Shown: positions 8,862 through 16,982 of the stretch, one piece after another | Position numbering within the stretch: position 1 is the stretch's first letter | Layout: each line of letters starts with the position of its first letter | Source: Enterocloster clostridioformis | Lineage (GTDB): Bacteria > Bacillota > Clostridia > Lachnospirales > Lachnospiraceae | Length of the DNA: 64,000 nucleotides | Reading direction: 5' to 3' | Assembly (NCBI RefSeq): GCF_020297485.1 | Contig: NZ_JAIWZC010000001.1 | Coordinates: forward strand, 4,712,001-4,776,000 | The notes under the pieces: model-generated | What the model was told of the DNA's origin: nothing | What the model saw: the letters and a program-made list of their open reading frames with translations, nothing else | Databases searched by the model: none | Program-made: the position numbers and the translations under genes

Positions 8862-10046
8862 ATGCAGTACCAGTCATTTTTAATTAAATACGCAGAGATT
8901 GGCACCAAGGGCAAAAACCGGTATATGTTTGAGGACGCCCTCATAAAGCAGATCCGCTATGCGCTAAAGAGCGTGGAGGGACAGTTTGACGTCACCAAGG
9001 AATCAGGGCGCATCTACGTGAAGGCAGAGACGGACTATGATTACGACGATGCGGTGGAGGCCCTTAGGCGGGTATTCGGCATTGCGGATATCTGCCCCAT
9101 GGTGCAGATTGAGGATAAGGATTACGAGAACCTGAAAAAACATGTGGTGGAGTACATGGACCAGGTTTATCCGGATAAGAACATCACCTTCAAGGTAAAT
9201 GCCCGCAGGGGGGATAAGCAGTATCCCGTGACCTCGGAGCAGATTAACCGCGACATGGGAGAGGTGATTTTGGAAGCGTTTCCCCAGATGCGCGTGGACG
9301 TCCATCACCCGGATGTGATTCTTCATGTGGAGGTGCGCCAGAGAGTCAACCTGTTTTCCCTGATGATTCCCGGACCAGGAGGCATGCCTGTGGGAACCAA
9401 CGGCAGAGCCATGCTGCTGCTGTCCGGCGGCATCGACAGCCCGGTGGCAGGCTACATGATTGCCAAGAGAGGCGTGAAGATAGACGCGGTGTATTTCCAT
9501 GCCCCGCCCTATACCAGCGAGAGAGCAAAGCAGAAGGTGGCGGACCTGGCAAACCTGGTGGCCAGATACGCGGGCCCCATCAATCTCCATGTGGTGAATT
9601 TCACGGATATCCAGCTCTACATTTACGATAAGTGCCCCCACGAGGAACTGACCATCATCATGCGCCGCTATATGATGCGGATTGCCCAGACCATAGCGGA
9701 ACGCACCGGCTCCATCGGCCTGATTACAGGCGAGAGCATCGGGCAGGTGGCCTCCCAGACATTACAGTCCCTTGCAGCAACCAATGAGGTGTGCACCATG
9801 CCGGTGTTCCGGCCGGTCATTGGTTTTGACAAGCAGGAAATTGTGGATGTGTCTGAGAAAATCGGCACCTACGAGACATCCATCCAGCCCTACGAGGACT
9901 GCTGCACCATTTTCGTGGCCAAGCATCCGGTGACAAAGCCCAACATTAATGTGATTCACAGCTCGGAGCGCCGCCTGGAGGAAAAAATCGACCAGCTGGT
10001 GGAGACTGCCCTTGAGACCACGGAACAGATTCTCTGTCAGGGGTAA
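8862..10046 (+). CDS. thiI: tRNA 4-thiouridine synthase ThiI, rhodanese-free form
   Basis: A 394-residue enzyme that adenylates and thiolates U8 of tRNA. An N-terminal ferredoxin-like/THUMP region (about 1-165) is followed by the PP-loop ATPase motif LLSGGIDSPVAGYM (about residues 185-198). The conserved EDCCTIFVAKHP stands near the C-terminus. There is no C-terminal rhodanese domain, as is usual in Firmicutes, so persulfide sulfur must be delivered by the desulfurase encoded just upstream. The ATG at 8862 follows an AAAGAGGTAAAAG box. No strong terminator is seen on this strand directly after the stop. Confidence 0.95.
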   Translation: MQYQSFLIKYAEIGTKGKNRYMFEDALIKQIRYALKSVEGQFDVTKESGRIYVKAETDYDYDDAVEALRRVFGIADICPMVQIEDKDYENLKKHVVEYMDQVYPDKNITFKVNARRGDKQYPVTSEQINRDMGEVILEAFPQMRVDVHHPDVILHVEVRQRVNLFSLMIPGPGGMPVGTNGRAMLLLSGGIDSPVAGYMIAKRGVKIDAVYFHAPPYTSERAKQKVADLANLVARYAGPINLHVVNFTDIQLYIYDKCPHEELTIIMRRYMMRIAQTIAERTGSIGLITGESIGQVASQTLQSLAATNEVCTMPVFRPVIGFDKQEIVDVSEKIGTYETSIQPYEDCCTIFVAKHPVTKPNINVIHSSERRLEEKIDQLVETALETTEQILCQG

Positions 10047-10090
10047 ATGCAAAAAACGTAAAATATGCAGGTACAACCTGGAAACAAACA

Positions 10091-10118
10091 CAAAAAAGAG
10101 TCTGCCTCGGCAGACTCT
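10091..10118 (-). terminator. Terminator of the HPr-like gene (minus strand)
   Basis: A perfect 10-bp stem AGAGTCTGCC / GGCAGACTCT with a two-base loop (10097-10118). Read on the minus strand it is followed by six T residues, so it ends the HPr-like transcript and may also stop transcription coming from thiI. Confidence 0.75.
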
Positions 10119-10182
10119 GATGGTTTCTGATGGTCTATGTGCTTTGTCCCGCTGCCCGGGCAGCGAAAGATGAATCAGCAGA

Positions 10183-10416
10183 TTACGCGATGATGTATGG
10201 TGCTAAGACAGCCAGAATGTCATCAACGCCGCTCTCGGCATGAATGTTCAGGTCGATTGGCTTGGATAAATCCAGGCTGAAGATACCCATAATAGACTTG
10301 GCATCAATCACATATCTGCCGGAAACCAAATCAAAATCAACATCAAACTTAGATAAATCATTTACAAATGACTTAACCTTGTCAATGGAATTTAACGAAA
10401 TACGAACTGTTTTCAT
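10183..10416 (-). CDS. HPr-like protein lacking the phosphorylatable histidine
   Basis: A 77-residue protein that aligns by eye with HPr of the phosphotransferase system. The segment DAKSIMGIFSLDL matches the HPr region around regulatory Ser46 (KSIMGVMSL in typical HPr), and the C-terminal half has the usual beta/alpha pattern. However, the N-terminus MKTVRISLNSIDKVKSFVND has no GLHARPA motif, so the active-site His15 that carries phosphate is absent. It therefore cannot act as an ordinary PTS carrier; a regulatory or decoy role through the Ser46 region is possible but not shown. It is a single gene with its own promoter and terminator, lying between thiI and mtaB on the opposite strand. Confidence 0.7.
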   Translation of the reverse strand: MKTVRISLNSIDKVKSFVNDLSKFDVDFDLVSGRYVIDAKSIMGIFSLDLSKPIDLNIHAESGVDDILAVLAPYIIA

Positions 10417-10481
10417 GAGAAAAACCCTCCTTGTGGTATATGTGTATGGATTATGTTTGCAGTGAATCCTGCTTTGCTTTA

Positions 10482-10510
10482 ATACTACAGACAGGGGGAC
10501 TAAAAGTCAA
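10482..10510 (-). promoter_or_regulatory. Promoter of the HPr-like gene
   Basis: On the minus strand TTGACT (10505-10510) and TAGTAT (10482-10487) are separated by 17 bases, about 65 bases upstream of the HPr-like start codon. Confidence 0.6.
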
Positions 10511-10621
10511 TAGTGAGATTGCATGAAAAACGCAGAAACAATATGGTAATTTGGTTAGAGATCCATAGGGCGGATGCCCCGCATAAAGGGTCGTGACAGA
10601 CCGTGAACAGGAGGTTTTACA

Positions 10622-11983
10622 ATGCCAAAAGCAGCCCTGCATAACCTGGGATGCAAAGTAAACGCTTATGAGACGGAGGCCATGAAACAGCAGCTGGCGG
10701 AGCGCGGTTATGAAATCGTGCCCTTTGACCAGAAGGCTGACGTCTATATTATCAATACATGCTCCGTGACCAATATCGCGGACCGCAAATCCCGCCAGAT
10801 GCTCCACCGTGCAAAGAAGCTGAATCCGGAGGCTGTGGTGGTGGCGGCGGGCTGTTATGTCCAGGTGGCGTCCGATGCCCTGAAGGAAGACAGCAGCGTG
10901 GATATCATTATCGGCAATAACAATAAGGCGCGTCTGGCGGATATACTGGAAGAATATATGAGGGACAGGCAGGGAAATGAGGAAGGCTATGTGCTGGATA
11001 TTGCCCGGGATCAGGAGTATGAGGAGCTTCATGTAAGCCGCCTGGGAGAACACACCAGGGCCTTTATCAAGGTCCAGGACGGCTGTAATCAATTCTGCAG
11101 CTACTGCATCATCCCATATGCCAGAGGCAGGGTCAGAAGCCGGAAGCCGGAGGACGTGGTGGCTGAGGTGGAAGGACTGGTGGCCCGGGGATACAGGGAA
11201 GTGGTGCTGACAGGCATTCATTTAAGCTCCTACGGAACGGAGCATATGGAAGGAAGCCCGGTAAAGGGCGGCGACTGGGACAGCGGCCCGCTTTGGGATT
11301 TGATAGAGCGGATTCACCGGGTGGAGGGATTAAAGCGCATCCGTCTGGGCTCCCTGGAACCCAGAATCATCACCGAGGAATTTGCCGGGAAGCTGGCCGG
11401 CCTGCCGGAATTCTGTCCTCATTTCCACCTCTCCCTCCAAAGCGGCTGCGACGCCACGTTAAAACGGATGAACCGCCATTATACCACGGAGGATTATCTC
11501 AGACGCTGCGGCATACTCAGGGAGACCTTTGACCATCCGGCCATTACCACGGATGTGATTGCCGGTTTTCCGGGAGAGACAGAGGAGGAGTTTGAGAGCA
11601 CCAGAAGGTTTCTGGAGACCGTGCGCTTTTATGAGATGCATGTTTTTAAATACTCCAAACGCCAGGGTACCAAGGCGGCTGTCATGAAGGACCAGGTTTC
11701 GGAGCAGGTAAAGGCGCGGCGCAGTGACGTGCTGCTGGAACTGGAAAGAACCATGTCCCGTGAGTACAGGGAGCGTTTTGTGGGGAGCCGGATATCGGTC
11801 CTGTTTGAGGAAGAGACTGAGATTGGGGGAAAATGGTATATGATAGGCCGCACCCCTCAGTATGTCAGGGCAGCCCTGCCGCTGGAGGATGGAATGGACA
11901 GGGAGCAGCTGGCCGGGGGCATCATGGAGCTTTCTGCTTCCGGCCTTTTGAATGATGAGATTTTAAAGGTAGAATTTTCTTAA
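10622..11983 (+). CDS. mtaB: tRNA t6A37 methylthiotransferase MtaB
   Basis: A 453-residue radical-SAM methylthiotransferase that converts N6-threonylcarbamoyladenosine at tRNA position 37 to its 2-methylthio form. The N-terminal UPF0004 domain begins ALHNLGCKVNAYETE and contains INTCSVTNIADRKSRQ. The radical-SAM cluster motif is in QDGCNQFCSYCIIPYARGR (CxxxCxxC). A C-terminal TRAM-like region follows. The subtype MtaB rather than MiaB or RimO is judged from the N-terminal motif. AGGAGG lies nine bases before the ATG. It is monocistronic or the start of the following cluster; a separate promoter precedes ireB. Confidence 0.93.
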   Translation: MPKAALHNLGCKVNAYETEAMKQQLAERGYEIVPFDQKADVYIINTCSVTNIADRKSRQMLHRAKKLNPEAVVVAAGCYVQVASDALKEDSSVDIIIGNNNKARLADILEEYMRDRQGNEEGYVLDIARDQEYEELHVSRLGEHTRAFIKVQDGCNQFCSYCIIPYARGRVRSRKPEDVVAEVEGLVARGYREVVLTGIHLSSYGTEHMEGSPVKGGDWDSGPLWDLIERIHRVEGLKRIRLGSLEPRIITEEFAGKLAGLPEFCPHFHLSLQSGCDATLKRMNRHYTTEDYLRRCGILRETFDHPAITTDVIAGFPGETEEEFESTRRFLETVRFYEMHVFKYSKRQGTKAAVMKDQVSEQVKARRSDVLLELERTMSREYRERFVGSRISVLFEEETEIGGKWYMIGRTPQYVRAALPLEDGMDREQLAGGIMELSASGLLNDEILKVEFS

Positions 11984-12074
11984 AAAAAGGAACATATTTC
12001 CGAAAAGACGGAAAGATTGTGCGACATTTTACAGAAACATGACAATAATTAGAAAAAATTAAGAAAATAATCTA

Positions 12075-12103
12075 TTGCCGAATAGCAAAATATAATGTAG
12101 AAT
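12075..12103 (+). promoter_or_regulatory. Promoter upstream of ireB
   Basis: TTGCCG (12075-12080) and TAGAAT (12098-12103) with a 17-base spacer, in an AT-rich stretch just before ireB. A second TATAAT at 12091 lacks a well-placed -35 box. Confidence 0.55.
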
Positions 12104-12132
12104 AGAGAAGAATACTTAAAGGACGTGATGAC

Positions 12133-12393
12133 ATGGGCAATATAAAAGATACTCAATATTTTCAAGCTGTTCAGGACAAAAAGATAGAAGTAAGCGACGT
12201 ACTGGAGCAGGTATATATTGCCTTGACTGAAAAGGGGTATAATCCCGTGAACCAGATCGTGGGTTATATCATGTCTGGGGACCCGACTTATATTACCAGC
12301 CATAAAGGCGCCAGAAGTCTTATCATGAAGGTTGAACGGGATGAGATTCTGGAGGAACTGATGGCTGTGTATATTGATGCCCGTCTGAAATAA
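12133..12393 (+). CDS. ireB: IreB family regulatory phosphoprotein (UPF0297)
   Basis: An 86-residue protein of the IreB/YrzL (UPF0297) family, a small Firmicute phosphoprotein known in Enterococcus as a substrate of the IreK Ser/Thr kinase that affects cephalosporin tolerance. Family features are [36 protein letters not shown] and the C-terminal [13 protein letters not shown] conserved neighbourhood (ireB, yqgF, DUF1292) is present. GGACGTGATG lies before the ATG. A hairpin at 12488-12509 separates it from the next gene. Confidence 0.93.
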   Translation: MGNIKDTQYFQAVQDKKIEVSDVLEQVYIALTEKGYNPVNQIVGYIMSGDPTYITSHKGARSLIMKVERDEILEELMAVYIDARLK

Positions 12394-12487
12394 GAACTGT
12401 TTCAGACTGGTTCCGGGGCAATCTGCAGGGGCGCTCCAGGGGCATCCGGCCCGCCACGGGCAGGCAGGATATGCGGCGTGAATAACA

Positions 12488-12509
12488 GAAGGCCCGGGAA
12501 AGGGCCTTC
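12488..12509 (+). terminator. Small GC-rich hairpin after ireB, possible weak terminator
   Basis: An 8-bp perfect stem GAAGGCCC / GGGCCTTC with a six-base loop. No T run follows, so it may be a processing or attenuating hairpin rather than a full terminator. Confidence 0.3.
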
Positions 12510-12613
12510 ACAGTAATGTACGGATGGATATGAGTGGGATGCATTCAGTTGGCCATAGGCCAGCTGCTTTTATGGTGCATTCCGATTTTTTGCGTTTACC
12601 GGAGGAATTGAAT

Positions 12614-13039
12614 ATGAGGATAATGGGTCTGGATTTTGGCTCGAAAACAGTTGGGGTGGCAGTCTGCGATCCTTTAGGTATCACTGCCCAGACAGTGGAA
12701 ACAATCACCAGGGCCAGCGAGAATAAGATGCGTCAGACCCTTGCGCGGATTGAGCAATTAATTGGTGAATTCGAGATTGAATGCATTGTTCTTGGTTATC
12801 CTAAGAATATGAACAATACAGTGGGCGAGCGCGGGGAGAAGACCCGGGAGTTTAAAGCGGCCCTGGAACGGCGTACCGGTCTTGAGGTCATTCTCTGGGA
12901 CGAGCGTCTCACCACAGTGGCGGCAGAGCGGGTTCTGATTGAAAGCGGAGTGCGCAGGGAAAACAGAAAGAAAAGCGTGGACCAGATTGCGGCAGCCATG
13001 ATTCTGCAGGGATATCTGGACAGCCTGCAGCATATTTAG
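12614..13039 (+). CDS. ruvX: YqgF/RuvX putative Holliday junction resolvase
   Basis: A 141-residue RNase H-fold protein. The start [21 protein letters not shown] carries the first catalytic Asp; [15 protein letters not shown] and [13 protein letters not shown] with the later [15 protein letters not shown] complete the family pattern. YqgF proteins act in pre-16S rRNA 5' end processing and have been proposed as Holliday junction resolvases. The start at 12614 gives the normal family length and has CCGGAGGAA eight bases upstream; an in-frame ATG 90 bases earlier has no ribosome binding site and would add an unrelated extension. Confidence 0.93.
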   Translation: MRIMGLDFGSKTVGVAVCDPLGITAQTVETITRASENKMRQTLARIEQLIGEFEIECIVLGYPKNMNNTVGERGEKTREFKAALERRTGLEVILWDERLTTVAAERVLIESGVRRENRKKSVDQIAAAMILQGYLDSLQHI

Positions 13040-13109
13040 GATGTAATTGGGACATGGAGAAAACAGCCGGTCCCCTCAGGCGGGACAGACAGGCGCCGGG
13101 AGAGAAGAA

Positions 13110-13394
13110 ATGGAAGAAAAGACGAGAGAAAATATGATTACCATGGTGACGGATTCAGGGGAATCCGTGGATTTTTATGTGCTGGAAGAAACAAGGATAA
13201 ATGCAAGGAGTTATCTGCTTGTGACAGACGCACCGGAAGGTGAGGACGGAGAGTGCTATATCCTTAAGGATATGTCAGGACAGCAGGACGCTGAGGCCGT
13301 GTATGAGTTTGTGGAAGACGACAGCGAACTGGACGCACTGATGAAAGTGTTTGAAGAACTGTTAAGCGATGCAGATGTGGACCTTGAGAAATAG
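13110..13394 (+). CDS. DUF1292 (YrzB) family protein
   Basis: A 94-residue acidic protein: TMVTDSGESVDFYVLEETRI followed by YLLVTD, a cluster of acidic residues, and YEFVEDDSELDALMKVFEEL, the pattern of DUF1292. The family has no firmly established function but nearly always lies directly after yqgF in Firmicutes, as here. The start at 13110 is preferred to a TTG at 13047 because the added residues are not family-like; its ribosome binding site (GGGAGAG) is only fair. Confidence 0.85.
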   Translation: MEEKTRENMITMVTDSGESVDFYVLEETRINARSYLLVTDAPEGEDGECYILKDMSGQQDAEAVYEFVEDDSELDALMKVFEELLSDADVDLEK

Positions 13395-13421
13395 ATAGAA
13401 AGAAAGATTGGAGGAATCAAT

Positions 13422-15521
13422 TTGAATTTAGAAGAAAAAGAGAATACGGCAGAGGCAGCTGCACAGGTAACGATTCAGGCCGTACAGGAAAACAATGTCC
13501 AGGAGGCCGGCGTCCGGGAGACGGCAGGAACAGCGGCCCCACAGGAGCAGCCTGCCAAAAAGCCCCAGAACAGGAGACCGGCCCGGAAAAAGACCGCTTC
13601 CAAGGAACAGGGAGGAAATGGGGAAGCCCAGAAAAATCCGGGCTCCAGACAGGGACAGGCAAAGAGCAGGACCGGACAAAAGGGAGAGGCCCAGACCGGA
13701 ACCGCTGCCAGTAAGTCCAAGGACAGCACCGGCGCAAGGACCTCCAAGGGAACCGGCAGCCCAAAGGCATCCAGAAATTCAGGGGAGTCCAAGGCGGCCA
13801 GAAATTCCGGCGAATCAAAGGCGCTTCCCGCGCCGGCCAGGCAGAAGGGACGGGACGGAAGAAAGGATGGAAGGGGCAAGCTGAAAATCATTCCGTTAGG
13901 CGGTCTTGAGCAGATTGGAATGAACATCACTGCCTTTGAGTATGAGGACAGCATCATTGTGGTGGACTGCGGACTGGCCTTCCCGGGGGACGACATGCTG
14001 GGCATTGACCTGGTAATACCGGATGTGACCTACTTAAAGCAGAACATTGACAAGGTGAAGGGCTTCGTCATTACCCATGGCCATGAGGACCATATCGGCG
14101 CCCTGCCTTATATCCTGCAGCAGGTCAATGTGCCTGTATACGGCACAAAGCTGACCATTGCCCTGATTGAGCATAAGCTGGAGGAGCACCGCCTCTTAAA
14201 GAACACCAAACGCAAGGTGATGAAGCACGGACAGTCCGTGAACCTGGGATGTTTCAGAGTGGAATTCGTGAAGACAAACCACAGCATCCAGGACGCATCC
14301 GCCCTGGCCATATTTACGCCGGTGGGAACCGTGCTGCACACAGGAGACTTTAAGATTGACTATACGCCGGTGTTTGGGGATCCCATTGACCTGCAGCGCT
14401 TTGCGGAGCTGGGCAAGAAGGGCGTGCTGGCCCTGATGGCAGACAGCACCAATGCCATCCGTCCCGGATTCACCATGTCCGAGCGTACCGTGGGAAAGAC
14501 ATTTGACGCCATATTCGCGGAGCACCAGAACAGGCGCATCATCGTTGCCACCTTTGCCTCCAATGTGGACAGGGTTCAGCAGGTGGTGAACACTGCGTAT
14601 AAATACGGCCGCAAGGTTGTGGTGGAAGGCCGCAGCATGGTGACGATCATGGATATTGCCAGCAAGCTGGGATATATCAACGTGCCGGAGGGAACCCTCA
14701 TCGACATTGAACATCTGAAAAACTACCCGCCGGAGTCAACGGTGCTTATTACCACGGGAAGCCAGGGCGAGTCCATGGCCGCCCTTTCCAGGATGGCCGC
14801 CAGCATTCACAAGAAGGTATCCATTGTGCCGGGAGACGTGGTGGTGCTGAGCTCCACACCTATTCCCGGCAATGAAAAGGCAGTGGCCAATGTGGTGAAC
14901 GAGCTGTCCATGAAGGGCGCCGAGGTAATCTGCCAGGATACCCACGTTTCAGGACATGCCTGCCAGGAGGACCTGAAGCTGATTTATTCTCTGGTGCATC
15001 CCAAGTTCTCCATCCCTATCCATGGCGAGTACCGCCACCGTATGGCCCAGAGGGAGCTGGCCCAGTTCATGGGCGTACAGAAGGAAAATGCTGTCATGGT
15101 TAACTCCGGCGACGTGGTCGCCCTGGACGGGGACAGCTGCGAGGTGATAGACCATGTTGCCTGCGGAGGCATCTTCGTGGACGGCCTTGGCGTGGGCGAT
15201 GTGGGCAATATTGTATTACGGGATAGACAAAACCTTGCACAAAATGGTATTATTGTAGTAGTATTGACCTTAGAGAAGCACAGCAACCAGCTGCTTGCGG
15301 GTCCGGATATCGTGTCCAGAGGCTTTGTGTATGTGCGGGAATCCGAGGATTTGCTGGAGGAAGCCCACACCATTGTGTATGACGCGGTGCAGGACTGCCT
15401 GGACCGCCATGTCAGCGACTGGGGTAAGATAAAGAATATCATTAAAGACAGTTTAAGTGACTTTTTGTGGAAGCGCATGAAGCGCAATCCCATGATTCTG
15501 CCGATTATCATGGAGGTATAA
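13422..15521 (+). CDS. rnj: Ribonuclease J with long low-complexity N-terminal extension
   Basis: A 699-residue protein. From about residue 150 it is a typical metallo-beta-lactamase/beta-CASP ribonuclease J: KIIPLGGLEQIGMN, zinc motif HGHEDHIGALPY (about residue 219), LHTGDFKID, ADSTNA, and STPIPGN and HVSGHA in the later half. RNase J acts as 5'-3' exonuclease and endonuclease in rRNA maturation and mRNA decay. The first 150 residues are low complexity, rich in Ala, Lys, Gln, Gly and Ser with repeated RNSGESKA units, and absent from the usual 555-residue enzyme. Translation starts at TTG with GGAGG eight bases upstream. It sits inside the otherwise standard yrz/yrr gene series. Confidence 0.93.
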   Translation: MNLEEKENTAEAAAQVTIQAVQENNVQEAGVRETAGTAAPQEQPAKKPQNRRPARKKTASKEQGGNGEAQKNPGSRQGQAKSRTGQKGEAQTGTAASKSKDSTGARTSKGTGSPKASRNSGESKAARNSGESKALPAPARQKGRDGRKDGRGKLKIIPLGGLEQIGMNITAFEYEDSIIVVDCGLAFPGDDMLGIDLVIPDVTYLKQNIDKVKGFVITHGHEDHIGALPYILQQVNVPVYGTKLTIALIEHKLEEHRLLKNTKRKVMKHGQSVNLGCFRVEFVKTNHSIQDASALAIFTPVGTVLHTGDFKIDYTPVFGDPIDLQRFAELGKKGVLALMADSTNAIRPGFTMSERTVGKTFDAIFAEHQNRRIIVATFASNVDRVQQVVNTAYKYGRKVVVEGRSMVTIMDIASKLGYINVPEGTLIDIEHLKNYPPESTVLITTGSQGESMAALSRMAASIHKKVSIVPGDVVVLSSTPIPGNEKAVANVVNELSMKGAEVICQDTHVSGHACQEDLKLIYSLVHPKFSIPIHGEYRHRMAQRELAQFMGVQKENAVMVNSGDVVALDGDSCEVIDHVACGGIFVDGLGVGDVGNIVLRDRQNLAQNGIIVVVLTLEKHSNQLLAGPDIVSRGFVYVRESEDLLEEAHTIVYDAVQDCLDRHVSDWGKIKNIIKDSLSDFLWKRMKRNPMILPIIMEV

Positions 15522-15527
15522 CAGATA

Positions 15528-15569
15528 CCGGACCGGCGTGCTGCCGCGCAGGCAGCGGATCCGGTCCGG
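15528..15569. repeat. Long GC-rich inverted repeat after the RNase J gene
   Basis: Arms CCGGACCGG (15528-15536) and CCGGTCCGG (15561-15569) form a nine-bp stem, with an inner CTGC/GCAG stem. No T run follows. It could be an mRNA processing or stabilising hairpin between the RNase J gene and the next one. Confidence 0.4.
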
Positions 15570-15615
15570 GATACCGCGGTCATGAAGACGCCGGGCAGGA
15601 TAAGAGGAATGGATT

Positions 15616-16326
15616 ATGAGCAATAGGACAAGGGAAATCAACAAAATCACAACCACCATAATCAGCATATCCGTGAAGCTCATGGTATATGCCCTGATTA
15701 TCCTGCTGCTGTATGAGGCGGTTGCCAGGGGCTATGCCTTTGGCCATGAGATATTCTTTGCCGAGGCAGTGGATGAGGCCCCCGGACAGGATATGGTAGT
15801 CCGGATTGATTCAAAGGAATCCGTGTCTGACGCAGCGCAGCTTCTTGCGCATAAGGGGCTTATTAAAAGCGAGTTTGCCTTTATTTTCCAGAGCAGGTTC
15901 TATGACTATGAGACAATCTATCCGGGCACCTATACCCTTAATACATCCATGACGTCCAAGGAAATTCTCCAGCTGCTCAATGAGAAGCCGGAAACCGAAG
16001 ACAGCGCGAAACCGGCCCAGTCCGGAGGTGCCAAAGCAGCCGAGGCCAAGACTGCCCAGGGCAGGACATCTGAGGGGGAAAATGGGGACAGCGCCGCTTC
16101 CGGCCAGGAGACATCCCCGGAGACCGCAGCTGCATCCGAAGACGGTGCAGCCGCGGCTGCTGAGACGGATGCGGGTGTACCGGCTGACGCGGCGCCCGGG
16201 TCTCAGGCAGGGACTGACGCCATTGACGCCCAGGAGGTCCAGGCCAATGAGCAGACCTATGAAGGCGAGGACCAGGAGATGGAAGGCGGATGGATTGAGG
16301 ACGCGGCAGAGGATGGAACCCAATGA
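15616..16326 (+). CDS. MltG/YceG-like membrane protein without catalytic domain
   Basis: A 236-residue protein. Residues about 18-42 form one transmembrane helix near the N-terminus. Residues 60-125 (DMVVRIDSKESVSDAAQLL, GLIKSEFAFIFQ and the YPGTYTLNTSMTSKEIL motif) match the LysM-like N-terminal part of MltG/YceG endolytic transglycosylases. The C-terminal 105 residues are Ala/Glu/Asp/Gly-rich low complexity ending WIEDAAEDGTQ; the catalytic Glu region is missing. Its position directly before trmR corresponds to yrrL (mltG) of Bacillus, so it is the positional counterpart, but it cannot cleave glycan as far as I can see. Its stop overlaps the start of the next gene (ATGA). Confidence 0.75.
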   Translation: MSNRTREINKITTTIISISVKLMVYALIILLLYEAVARGYAFGHEIFFAEAVDEAPGQDMVVRIDSKESVSDAAQLLAHKGLIKSEFAFIFQSRFYDYETIYPGTYTLNTSMTSKEILQLLNEKPETEDSAKPAQSGGAKAAEAKTAQGRTSEGENGDSAASGQETSPETAAASEDGAAAAAETDAGVPADAAPGSQAGTDAIDAQEVQANEQTYEGEDQEMEGGWIEDAAEDGTQ

Positions 16327-16982
16327 TTGTAAATGACAGGATTACGGATTATATACATTCCCTGGAATCCAGCCAGGGCAGCCTGCTGGATTCCATAGAA
16401 CAGGAAGCCTTAAGGGACCGGGTACCCATCATACGCAGGGAAACAGCAGCCCTTCTGCGAACCCTGGTGGCGGCCCTCAGGCCGTCGCGTATACTGGAGA
16501 TAGGAACGGCCGTGGGATACTCGTCCCTTCTCATGTGCCGTGTGATGCCGGAAGATTGCCGCATCACCACCATTGAGAAGTATGAAAAGCGGATCCCCGA
16601 GGCCCTGGAACATTTTGAAAAAGCCGGCGAGGAAGGGCGAATTACCCTTCTGGCAGGGGATGCAGATGATCTGCTGGCCGGACTTAAGGGCCAGATCTTT
16701 GACCTGGTGTTTATGGATGCCGCCAAAGGCCAGTATCTGCACTGGCTGCCCATGATTCTGGAGCTGATGCCTGACGGGGGAGTCCTCATATCAGACAATG
16801 TTCTCCAGGACGGGGATATCGTGGAATCCAGATTTGCAGTGGAGCGCAGGAACAGGACCATCCACAGCAGGATGCGGCGGTATCTGTATGAGCTGAAGCA
16901 CAGGAAGGGGCTGGAGACAGCCATCATCCCCATAGGGGACGGAGTTGCTGTCAGCACCAAATATACGGAGAGAGTGGAATGA
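16323..16982 (+). CDS. trmR: tRNA 5-hydroxyuridine methyltransferase TrmR (O-methyltransferase family)
   Basis: A 219-residue class I SAM methyltransferase of the caffeoyl-CoA/catechol O-methyltransferase family. Motif I is ILEIGTAVGYSSLLM; FDLVFMDAAKGQYLHWLP and LISDNVLQDG are characteristic. In Bacillus the homologue YrrM (TrmR) methylates 5-hydroxyuridine at tRNA position 34, and it stands next to the U32 proteins that help make that hydroxyl; the same adjacency is seen here, with four-base ATGA overlaps on both sides. The assignment beyond O-methyltransferase rests on this gene order. Confidence 0.85.
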   Translation: MIVNDRITDYIHSLESSQGSLLDSIEQEALRDRVPIIRRETAALLRTLVAALRPSRILEIGTAVGYSSLLMCRVMPEDCRITTIEKYEKRIPEALEHFEKAGEEGRITLLAGDADDLLAGLKGQIFDLVFMDAAKGQYLHWLPMILELMPDGGVLISDNVLQDGDIVESRFAVERRNRTIHSRMRRYLYELKHRKGLETAIIPIGDGVAVSTKYTERVE

